From: Diphasiastrum complanatum
Taxonomy: Eukaryota > Streptophyta > Lycopodiopsida > Lycopodiales > Lycopodiaceae
DNA length: 64,000 nt
Reading direction: 5' to 3'
NCBI GenBank assembly: GCA_029204225.1
Contig: CM055099.1
Location: forward strand, 48,283,397-48,347,396
A program made the position numbers and the translations under genes. Shown piece by piece: positions 55,677-64,000 of this stretch. Numbering within the stretch: position 1 is the first letter of the stretch; every line of letters begins with the position of its first letter. The notes under the pieces are model-generated. The model saw only the letters and a list, made by a program, of their open reading frames with translations, did no database searches and was not told where the DNA came from.

Positions 55677-57152
55677 CTACATTTTTGCAGCTTTCCAATG
55701 GTCCATAGTGGGTGATGCCATGAATTGGCTAATCAAACTTACAACATAGCAGATATCAGGACATGTAGTCGTAAGATATATCAAACTCCCAACTAGCTGA
55801 CGAAATAGAGTAGCATCAACATGTGCACTATCATCAATACAAGATAATTTCTTACCAGCTTTGCAAGGGGTGATGGAAGGTTTGCACTCTGTCATGCAAA
55901 ATCTCTCCAATACCTCGTGCACATACTTGCTTTGACATAACCTAATATCACTACGAGTTTGCCATACTTCGACACCCAAGCAGTAGTGCATAAGATCTAA
56001 ATCTGTCATCTCAAACTACTTGCATAAGTTGGCTTTGATAGAACGAGTGAGGTTCTCATCATTGCCCGTGATAATGATATCATCAACATAAAGTACAATC
56101 AAGGAAATGTTATCTTCATTAATAAGAACATAAAGATTTGGATCGAAATTTGTTCTTACAAACCCATGAGAAAGAAAGTAATTGTCCATGCATCCATACC
56201 ATGCGCGTGGCGCTTGCTTAAGGCCATAAAGTGCTTTGCATAGCTTACATACCTTCTGTTCTTGTCCTTTTGCCATGAAGCCCCATGGTTGGACCATGTA
56301 AACTTCTTCCTCTAAGTCACCATTCAGAAATTTGGACCTCACATCCATTTGATGGATCTTCCACCCAAAATGAGATGCTAGGGCAGTGATAAGGCGTAGC
56401 GTAGTCCACTTAGCCACTAGAGCAAATGTCTCTTCATAGTCAATTCCTTTATTTTGCTCATAACCCTTCACTACTAGGTGTGCCTTATGCTTTGCTATCG
56501 TGCCATCCGCATGAAACTTTGTTCTAAACACCCATTTGTTGTCAATGGGTTTCTTTCCAAGTGGTAGATCAACCAACTCCCATGTATCATGCCTGTGGAT
56601 GGATTCCATCTCCTCTTCCATTTCCCTTTGCCACTCTTTGTGATCTTTTGCCTCATCATCAAAGGTTGATGGCTCTCGACACTTCAAAATGTCACTCATT
56701 AGGGCATAGTTCACATGATAATGATCGGGAGACTTCCTTTCCCACGTTGATCTTCTCACTTCTCCTTGTGTGCTAGATCCTGGTTGATTTAGCTTTGCGT
56801 CCTTCATGATTTTCTCATACCATTTTGGTATCTTGGATTCAGGTGATACACTATGTGGAGAGTATGTATCCCAAGGAGTGTCCAAGTAATGTCTCTTACT
56901 TCCAACCGGTTTCTCCTTTATTGCTCCTATTGGCAAGTACCTTCCCCTAGGCTCTTGAATAGGTGGTGTCCTTTCATACTCGCCCTCTCGACTCTCATCT
57001 TCACATGCATCATCTTGTGGAGCGTCTTCTTCATCTTCTTCTTCCAAAATTGTGGGAAGTCTTTTGATGCTTTCACCACTTGCATGGTCTTCATCTTCAT
57101 ACCTATGCGTCTCATCAAAGATCACGTCTTTGCTGATGTGAATCTTGTTCAT
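55677..57152 (-). pseudogene. copia reverse transcriptase, 3'-truncated
   Basis: 57152-56016 starts with the integrase tail (IHISKDVIFDETHRYEDEDH), then the polymerase: DTWELVDLPLGKKPIDNKWV, KAHLVVKGYEQNKGIDYEET, IHQMDVRSKFLNGDLEEEVYM, LYGLKQAPRAWYGC and YVDDIIITGND. A stop at 56016 is followed in frame by MTDLDLMHYCLGVEVWQ and LVGSLIYLTTTCPDICYVV to 55677, where homology ends. The catalytic YVDD is intact. RNase H is missing. Confidence 0.85.
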
Positions 57153-58508
57153 TACGCCTTCGTCCTTTTGTCATAACCAACGAAGATACACTTGAGTGCT
57201 TTGGCATCAAGTTTCTTTTGCTCCTCCTTTGGCACATGTACATAGGCCTGACATCCAATGACATGAAACTTGTCAATTTTTGGCTTTATTCCTGTAAATG
57301 CTTCTTCGGGAGTCACATTTGGAACCGCAACTGTAGGGCTCCTATTTTGCAAGAATGTTGCCGCACTGCATGCTTCCGACCAAAGTGAATCGGTCAAGCC
57401 CATTTGCTTCATCATGGAGCGTGCACTCTCCATAATAATCCTATTTTTCCTTTGAGCTACACCATTACTATGCGGCATGTGTGATTGTGTGAATTGTCTT
57501 TTGATGCCGTGTTCTTTGCAAAAGTCCTCAAAATCATCAGATTTGTATTCGCCCCCTCTATCAGATCTTAGCACTTTGATGCGTGCATCCAGTTGGTTCT
57601 CTACCAAAGTCTTGAAGCCCTTGAAGCGAGCAAAAGCATCAGATTTCTTTTTCAAAAAATAAATCCATGTCCTCCTAGAGTAATCATCTATGAAGGTCAT
57701 AAAATAATATGCTTTCCCCAATGACATGGTCTTCATTGGGCCGCACAGGTCGCTATGAATAAGTTCCAACGGTCTTTTAGCTCTTGCAACTCCACCTATT
57801 TTGAATGTCTCCTTGTGATGCTTTCCCATGACACATCCTTCACGTATTGCGTGATGATCATCCTGCAATGCCGGTAATCCTATTACCATCTTCAGCTTTC
57901 CCATCAATCTCAAGCTGCCATAGTTCAAACGACCAACTCTTCTGTGCCACAACTCAGATTGAGATGTTGTTGAGATAGCCAAACCATATTCTTCTGATTT
58001 TGCAACATCCAATTTATAAAGGCCACAGTTACTATCTCTATAACCTTTCGCCACCACTTTATGGTTGTGGTTCATATCCCTCATAAGGCATCCATTCTTG
58101 ACAAATTCAACCTTAAGATGTTGATTTGCCATATAGTCCAGGAATATAAAGCACATTAGGGATATTCTTGATTTTACCATCAGGAAACTGCACAGGTACA
58201 TTGCCCACACCCTGTATTTGGCATTCTTCCCCATTGGCTTGAGTGACCTTATCCCCATCATGGTTTGGTGAGAATTTCTCAAACCAATCACGTTTCTCGG
58301 TCATATGCCTTCTGGCGCCTGAGTCTATGAACCATCTGGCACCATCATCAACCTGGGATGCCAATGCCGATGAGAAGACACTTGTCTCGTCATCTTCTCT
58401 ATCATCTTCGGCAATGTTGCCTTGTTGTTTCACTTTTCCCGCCTTTATGCTGCTTTCTTCTTGTAACACTTGTGTGCCCAATGACCCGGTTTGTGGCAAT
58501 AGTAACAT
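57152..58508 (-). pseudogene. copia protease and integrase, catalytic Glu replaced
   Basis: 58508-58113 holds an intact protease loop (WFIDSGARRHMTEKRDWF) and the following VQFPDGKIKNIPNVLYIPG. 58291-57152 continues with LKVEFVKNGCLMRD, the zinc region LWHRRVGRLNYGSLRLMGK with GCVMGKHHKETF (two ligands lost), and the core: LIHSDLCGPM, VLRSDRGGEYKSDDF and HSNGVAQRKNRIIMES. In the last block the catalytic glutamate of GVAERKNR is glutamine. The frame ends at GYDKRTKA, with the stop overlapping the Met of the next frame at 57152, where the consensus would run on into YRLYD. The integrase should therefore be dead on two counts. Confidence 0.85.
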
Positions 58509-59080
58509 TTGCCTTTCTTCTTCTTTTTCGCCTTTGATGACGACTCTCCCTCATCATCATCATCATCATCCTTGGATTTCTTGGGAATCCTTTTCCATCC
58601 TTTCTGCTTGCCTTTAGCAAGCAAGGCTTGATGCTCCTGTGGGGTTTGTCTTGACTTCACCACTTCGCGACGCTGCTCTTCCTGCAACATGATTCCGTGG
58701 AAGTCTTCAAAAGTAGGCAATCTCTCCCTCAAAGCAATGCCTCTCACAAACATCTGTAGCCCTTTTGAGACACCGCTCATTGTGGTATGTACCAATTCAA
58801 TGTCCCTAATTGGTTCTTCAATTGCCACAAGTTGATATCTCAGCTCCTTTATCCTGGTGAAGAAAGATCCCACAGATTCGCTTTCTTCCATCCTAACTGC
58901 GTTCAATCTCGACTTCAAGAACATGGCCCGAGCTAGATTGCAAGTCTGAAATTGCATTCTATGAGCTTTCCAAGCTCCCCTAGCTATCATGGCATCACTT
59001 ATATGAGTGATCACATGGTCTTTCATTGAAAGATTGATTAAGGACAATCCTCTTTGTGCCTTTTTATCAAAGGCCCTCAT
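58445..59080 (-). pseudogene. copia Gag with CCHC knuckle
   Basis: 211 codons: LINLSMKDHVITHISDAMI, then LKSRLNAVRMEESESVGSFF, IALRERLPTFEDFHGIM, an acidic run of D and E, and the knuckle CYYCHKPGHWAHKC near the end. This is the same arrangement as 19927-20620 on the plus strand. The upstream end of Gag lies in another frame to the right of 59080 (ILMEKELWRLWQ), so the true start was lost by a frameshift. Gag would assemble particles around the RNA. Confidence 0.85.
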
Positions 59081-59976
59081 GTTACCTGTGGCCGGACTTC
59101 AATACCTGCCACAATCTCCATAACTCTTTCTCCATCAAAATGCTCTTCATTTTGAATTCCTAGATGTTGTAGTTAGAAGCCCCATCAACTTTGCTTGCAT
59201 CACCCAAAATTGCCTCATTGATGTTTGCCATTTCCAAACTGCTTGAAACTCCACATGTAGGCTATAAAGTGTATGTCGAAGCCAATCATGATGTCAGAAA
59301 TAAAAAATAATGACCTGCAATTTTTGGCTTACCAGGCCACCCACCGCTCTTTCGCCAAATTGAAAGCCAAAATTACATCGCTTTCCAAAATGCTTCTCGT
59401 CACCAACTCCCAGCTACCTGCCCAGTGGAATGGTGAAATCACTTCTGGTGCGCTCCGAACACTTTCTCCATGGCAATCACTCTATTTTGGCATACCGTAC
59501 TTGTAGGTACAGTCATGATGCCCTTTGTATGGAGGCTATCGCCTTTCGTTTGGCCAAAATTGACTAAAGGAGGTGAAAATAAGGGCAATTTGGGTTTTTG
59601 AACTGTTTCTTCAGTGTGAAGGAACTTCACCTTTCAAAATACTTGGGACCCAGCAATTTTTTTCAGTTTGAAAATTTTTAATGAAAATAAGGGTGCCTTT
59701 GCCCTTCAGGCCCCTTTAGGCCGTCTTCACACCATCCAATGGTGGTTCACCATCCAAAGGCCTACAACCATTCCCAAGTATTTCATCGTGACCATTGCTC
59801 ACAGTTCGGGTTGATCCGATGATTCTTAGGGACTTTGAGCTGCAGAACTTGCGACTGTCTCGAGCTCTCCACGGCTCTCTTCACCCTCTCTATCACGAGT
59901 TCATGTTGGGATTATGCTTCTGATGTAGATTCAGACTGCTCCAGCATCTTCCAGAGCTCACAACCGCTGCAGCTTC

Positions 59977-60261
59977 TTACAGACAGTTTCTTGTCAAACC
60001 TAGACTTCTAATCAATGATATAGGTAATGATAATGAACCCTCACTATCATTCACAAAAGCATCATTCAAAGTACATCCTACTTTGAACACGTCACATTCA
60101 TCTCTCCCTTTTGACTTGAGATCTTCCTCACCAAGTCTCATGATAGAGCCTTTTGATCTACTTTCTTTATGAATACATGTGACACCACTTGTTGCACAAA
60201 TGACTTTCTTGAACTCATCAAATAAATATGCAAAAGAAACTTTCTCTTCAAACATGCTCAA
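59977..60261 (-). other. Short unclassified ORF between copia and LTR copy B
   Basis: 94 codons, MSMFEEKVSFAYLFDEF and later GRDECDVFKVGCTLNDAFVN. I recognise no domain. It abuts the end of the copia leader on the left and LTR copy B on the right and may be a trace of the element that owned that LTR. Confidence 0.3.
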
Positions 60262-60307
60262 AGCACCATGTAGGGTCGAAGATCTTGCGTAGTATAGCCC
60301 TCCCGCC

Positions 60308-61089
60308 TGTCAACAAGGGTTAGATCACTGGATAGGTACCTAGCTATGCATAGATGCTATTTTTAGCTAGTTTCCTACTTTATCCCTTAACTTTACTCAC
60401 CACTAACACTACTCTCCCTTAACTCTACTCCTCTACACTAACATTCATCATGATTGTAGGTGAAAGGAAGGGGATGATTAGAAAAGATGGAGGGAAAAGA
60501 AGATAGAAGAGAGAGATAGAGGGAGTGTGGAGGTTAGCTCAAATGCACATTGTACTTGCTAAAGGAGAAACATAAACTATTGAAACAAAAAAGCATGAAC
60601 TTGAAAGCAGTACAAAACAACAAGAGCAATAGCAAGCATTGAATTGCAAATGAGGATGCTTCTCTTCCAAAATTTGTAGAGTTTCCTCCTCCTCATTAAG
60701 CATTCAAATAGTGTATTAATGGTGCTTTTTTATAAAATGGGAAAGGCCCTTGCCGCTCAATCCTATTGGGTAATATTCAAAATGATCATATCTATTCATC
60801 TTGGACCCAACTTGATCCAAGGGTCCACAAAAAGTACATTGGTAATCACAAGATTCATGTGAGTCCCAATTTGGACCCAACTTCTAAAAACTAATCTCTA
60901 AGTTTAAAAATGACTTTGGGCCTCTAGTTTTATTTTAATTCCAAGGCCCAAGTCAAGTTTATTTTATTTACAACTTTACTTGCGTGCTCATTGGGCCATG
61001 GGCTTACGCACACAGGATGCCATGCCCTCGCAACACATTTTATTGAATGATTTTATTTATTTACACTTTGTTGGGAATACCACCAACAG
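60308..61089 (-). mobile_element. LTR copy B (about 780 bp), matches 7785-8564
   Basis: Nearly collinear with copy A, same orientation. On the minus strand it begins TGTTGGTGGTATTCCC at 61089 and ends CTTGTTGACA at 60308. Differences from copy A include an extra agtacatt near 60834. Neither a polypurine tract, a primer site nor a target duplication is evident beside it, so it may be a solo LTR or a recombinant end. Confidence 0.7.
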
Positions 61090-61099
61090 GACCCACAGC

Positions 61100-62740
61100 C
61101 TGAAGTAGTGCCGGTCCCTCGGCACTCTGCCAGTTTAGTAGAGTGTTTTCTTTGCCTGCCTTTGCTGGATGAGGTAGGTGGTGACATCCTCCATAAAGTT
61201 GAGGCGGTCCAATTTCTTCAAGTCCTTTGGCGTGTGAAGAGACTTGTGGGCCCCCCATAGTCAATCTTGGTCGACCCATGTTTGGAATCGGCGTGTCCAT
61301 GGATCACCCTGAAGCGCAGCTCGATAATAGATACAAGTTATTGGCAGCTGATCTTCGATTTTGTCTAAAGTTACTATCTTATTAACATCAAAGAATATGG
61401 ATGGGAGAAAATTGTCCCATTTAGTTTCGATCCCCATCAGATGTTTCAAGTCCCGGACGTAAGTGGTTGTCGCGCGGACTGTTGGATCAGGGCAATTTAC
61501 AAATTTTTTTCTTGTAAGGCTTTGACCTCTGTCCCCAGGTGCTCTGCTTCCAAAAGGTTTAGTTGCGACTGGATGGGAGCAAGTCGTTGGGACGCTTCAG
61601 ATTGAAGCTCCCGCACCTTTGTGGATGCCTCTGTCAACGCTTTGGAGAGGCTTTTGATATAGTTGTTGGGCCCTCCTCCTTCTGCTGCAGCTTGGCAATC
61701 TCCTGGTGCCCTACTTGTTCATGTTGTTGAGCCAAAATCAGCTCTTGCTCTTGGTGAGGTCTACTCGCAGCTGTGTGTTATTCGTCACCAGATGTAGTAC
61801 CCTGCTTTTCAGAATGGCTTTGGCCGCTACCGCATCCAGGAGGTATTTCCCCAGAGTTTGGTATGTCGTCATTAGATCTGTGGGAGATGCCGGTACACTG
61901 GCACTGGCAGGGGCTTGTGTTGTATCAGCCCCGACAACTTGTGGAGTACCGTCGTCATTGTCTTCTATCAGGTTCTCATTGGAACTGATGCCATCTGGGG
62001 CGGTAGGATCAGCCTGATCTGGTGATGGTGCAAACACTGTTTGGACAAATGCATCATCAGGCAACGGTTGGTTGCCCTCGGCAATCTTTGTTGGCAAAGC
62101 GGGTGGGGTTTGAGAAGCAACTGTGGAAATAGTGGTGAGGATGGTTTTTTTGAATGAGAGTATGGGAGGAATAGAAGTTAACTGAAGGGTGGTGTGGAGT
62201 ATGGAAGAAAATGAGGATGGAGCAGAAAGCGTCTAGCGTAGGGGTGAAAACTTGATGACTTGCATCCATGCCAGAGTGTCGGAAGACAATTGAGAATCAG
62301 AGAGATTGAATGGAATGGAAGCAATGGTGGCGGCAGGTGTGATGGAAGATGCGATGGTGATGGATGGAGTAGTGGATACTGGAAGAGAAATAGGAGTGGT
62401 ATCAACAAAGAAAACGAGGATGGAGACGAAAACAGATGTGGATGGAATAGGAAGAGAGGTAGCGACAACAGAAATCGGAGTGGGGGGTCGCACGGAAGAA
62501 GAAGTGGCGGTTGTTGATGGAGTGGTTAGTGTACTAGTGGAGGTGCATCTTCGAGTAGCAGGTGGAGATGTGCATGTAGAGGCAGCGCCACGCATTCGTT
62601 TGCTGGCCATTGTGTTAATAACTGCAGGTTGGGAGGAGGTGGATGTTTGAGATGGTGGATAAATGCTAGTATGTGGCACGAGGGTAGACAAAAGAGATGA
62701 GCGTTGGAAACCCATACTTTCGTCTCGAGAAGTGCACAGA
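61100..62740 (-). pseudogene. Low-complexity and coiled-coil frames downstream of the 192-residue ORF
   Basis: 62715-62233 is dominated by Ser, Thr, Pro and Ile (TSTLTTPSTTATSSS), 62097-61738 has an acidic linker followed by a helix (TTYQTLGKYLLDAVAAKAIL), and 61449-61261 has MKHLMGIETKWDNFLPSIFF. The last frame (61300-61061) runs into LTR copy B. No catalytic motif is visible. Their shared strand and spacing suggest a single former protein-coding unit. Confidence 0.35.
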
Positions 62741-62829
62741 CAAAGTTATAAAAACAAGGGGCCTATTGCGATTTGCTCACGGTTGTTGGGTTTGATGGAG
62801 TTGGTTAGTTCTCAAATAAGGAAGCTATG

Positions 62830-63408
62830 TCAGTCGTATGGCACAATGGAAGGACCAAGGAATTCCAAAAAGGATTTCACTATCTGACTCATCAGCTTAG
62901 ACTGGATTCTGTCTTTGCAAAATGTTGAAATAACTAGAAAGTTATTCAACAGATGCGCAGCCGTCTGAATGACGGGTTCCGTGATAGCCTCTATCAAGTA
63001 GTCATTGTTAGTCTGTATGGGAATTTCTGGTGCGGTTTGGGTGACGAAAGGCTTGATCAAAGTTTTGGCATTGCGATGGGAGAAGGGCTGACGATCACCG
63101 GACATAATGCCAATGGTAACCATCGAGTCGGCGTTAATCCTGACCTTGTACGTGGTACCTTGGTACAGGAAGTGGAAACGAGTCTTTTCCTCATCCCAGT
63201 TTGCGTAAGCGTGAAGGGCGAGGCCCATGTTAATCTCAGAATGGAAGAGCACTGGGTAAAAACCCATTGCCGCTAGAAGTGGACCGGTTGTTTGTAGCCA
63301 TGGTTGGATCATAGCGTCAGAGGGTAGAGGCCAAATCTGTGTGGCCTCGGGGATGTCACACTGGATAACGTGTTTGGCGCCAGAGTCTTCAGAGGATGAT
63401 GAGGCCAT
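62830..63408 (-). CDS. Unrecognised 192-residue ORF, first of a minus-strand group
   Basis: A complete frame from MASSSSEDSGAKHVIQCDIP to FLGPSIVPYD and a stop. It looks like a folded domain: WLQTTGPLLAAMGFYPVLFH, LHAYANWDEEKTRFHFLYQG, then YKVRINADSMVTIGIMSGDR and a helical C-terminus. I do not recognise the family. On the same strand follow a Ser/Thr/Pro-rich frame (62715-62233), a coiled-coil-like stretch (about 61690-61500, KALTEASTKVRELQSEASQR) and 61449-61261 (WDNFLPSIFFDVNKIVTLDK). N-terminal domain, disordered linker and coiled coil suggest one protein broken into frames, or several exons. It might be an extra ORF of a retroelement ending in LTR copy B, or a host gene. Confidence 0.45.
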   Translation of the reverse strand: MASSSSEDSGAKHVIQCDIPEATQIWPLPSDAMIQPWLQTTGPLLAAMGFYPVLFHSEINMGLALHAYANWDEEKTRFHFLYQGTTYKVRINADSMVTIGIMSGDRQPFSHRNAKTLIKPFVTQTAPEIPIQTNNDYLIEAITEPVIQTAAHLLNNFLVISTFCKDRIQSKLMSQIVKSFLEFLGPSIVPYD

Positions 63409-63635
63409 GTTAGCAATGATGATTAGCGGTCGGAAAAATAGAAAAAATGGTGGAAAATGAAAAAGGGTGTGGAAACGACTAAAAATTGTGAATAACGAGT
63501 GTTGGATGATAAGAAGTGTAGTTCAGAGCATAGATCGGTGTTCAGTATGATCAGATGATAGCTGGTAGGAAGTTTGGTCATAAACGGAGAACTCAGTAAT
63601 TTCAGTGTACAGTCTTTATGTTCCACCAACAACAG

Positions 63636-63863
63636 TCATAGTCTCTTGAACTGTGTGGGTGTTAACTGCTCCCCCACATGCACTATCTTTTCTTCTTCAC
63701 CTGGCTCGACAAGGTTCATCGGTTGTGTTCGCGCAGGTCCCTCGAAGACTTGTTCCACTGGTGCCTGACTTTGATCAGGTTCTCTCTGGGCTTGCAACAT
63801 CATGATTACCACGTCATCCAAGGTATAGTTCTTGAAAGTCTCAAGCATCTTGTGAACTGGCAC
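63636..63863 (-). other. Short ORF upstream of the 192-residue ORF
   Basis: 75 codons, MLETFKNYTLDDVVIMMLQA followed by a Gln/Pro/Glu-rich stretch. It lies on the same strand as the 61-63.4 kb group and could be an earlier part of it. No domain is recognised. The remaining bases to 64000 show nothing. Confidence 0.3.
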
Positions 63864-64000
63864 TCATCGAGATTCCTCTTTCAGCATGTTGATCTTAACC
63901 CGACTGGTCATTTTTTGATTTTTTGTCACGTATGTAGAAGATGACGCTGTATCTGAGTCCAACTTGATTGACTTCAAGGATTTCAATATTTTTTTTTTGC

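Larger units (their letters stand above)
55677..59985 (-). mobile_element. Minus-strand copia, same family as the 18-24 kb element, both ends truncated
   Basis: Right to left: leader (about 59985-59090), gag (59080-58445), protease (58508-58113), integrase (58291-57152) and reverse transcriptase (57152-55677). The leader matches that of the 18-24 kb element (for example the ctccatggcaatcactctattttg region near 59468 against 19600). The copy ends inside the reverse transcriptase/RNase H junction at 55677 and has no LTR or primer site on the right, so both ends are lost. Stops and frameshifts are fewer than in most remnants here. Confidence 0.85.

Noticed and set aside
7785-61089. LTR copies A and B as the two ends of one giant 53-kb element
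   Set aside because: Same orientation and length fit, but copy B lacks a primer site on the side that would be internal, no target duplication matches, and many independent insertions and a host NPF gene lie between them.
1-64000. tRNA, rRNA, CRISPR or prokaryotic operon features
   Set aside because: No cloverleaf, rRNA-like stretch, spaced repeat array or operon-like gene spacing was seen. The window is plant nuclear sequence.

Overview
This is a nuclear window from a land plant with a large, retrotransposon-rich genome. The evidence is a four-exon NRT1/PTR-family (NPF) transporter gene with plant-type splice junctions, plant-type Ty1/copia and Ty3/gypsy elements primed by initiator-methionine tRNA (TGGTATCAGAGC sites), CT, GT and CA microsatellites, and AT-rich spacers. 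I cannot place the species. The very low gene density and many decayed elements would fit a gymnosperm, fern or lycophyte as well as a large angiosperm genome.

Layout. 1-3.0 kb: scrambled copia remnants on both strands and a gypsy integrase scrap. 4.0-6.7 kb: a minus-strand gypsy gag-protease, followed by a leader full of a short motif (6.8-7.6 kb). 7.8-12.6 kb: chained minus-strand copia pieces and LTRs. 12.6-16.1 kb: a plus-strand LTR-element remnant (element A) carrying an unfamiliar duplicated protein module. 16.1-25.3 kb: two convergent decaying multi-exon genes (V on plus, U on minus), with U split by a 6.0-kb copia insertion with a target duplication (18280-24290). 28.1-31.0 kb: the NPF transporter, the only ordinary intact gene. 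32-36 kb: small palindromic GC-rich elements, a LINE tail, a diverged duplication and a perfect hairpin. 36.1-40.5 kb: another convergent decayed pair, an FCP1/NIF-phosphatase-like gene and a gene whose parts resemble ParB-like and DNA-methyltransferase-like folds. 40.7-42.0 kb: a minisatellite with a hairpin in most units. 43.2-48.6 kb: a complete non-autonomous LTR element (element B) with an intact 825-codon frame. 50.2-52.3 kb: an internally deleted relative (element C). 55.7-60.0 kb: a minus-strand copia related to the 18-24 kb element. 60.3-61.1 kb: a second copy of the LTR at 7.8-8.6 kb. 61-63.9 kb: unrecognised minus-strand ORFs.

The most unusual content is elements A and B. Both are LTR elements without reverse transcriptase whose coding part carries an unrecognised module of about 200-250 residues: once in B, downstream of Gag-protease and integrase scraps, and twice in A. 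Element C is a third non-autonomous derivative, with Gag fused in frame to the RNase H tail. These may form a family mobilised in trans. All homology statements come from reading motifs; no database search was run.
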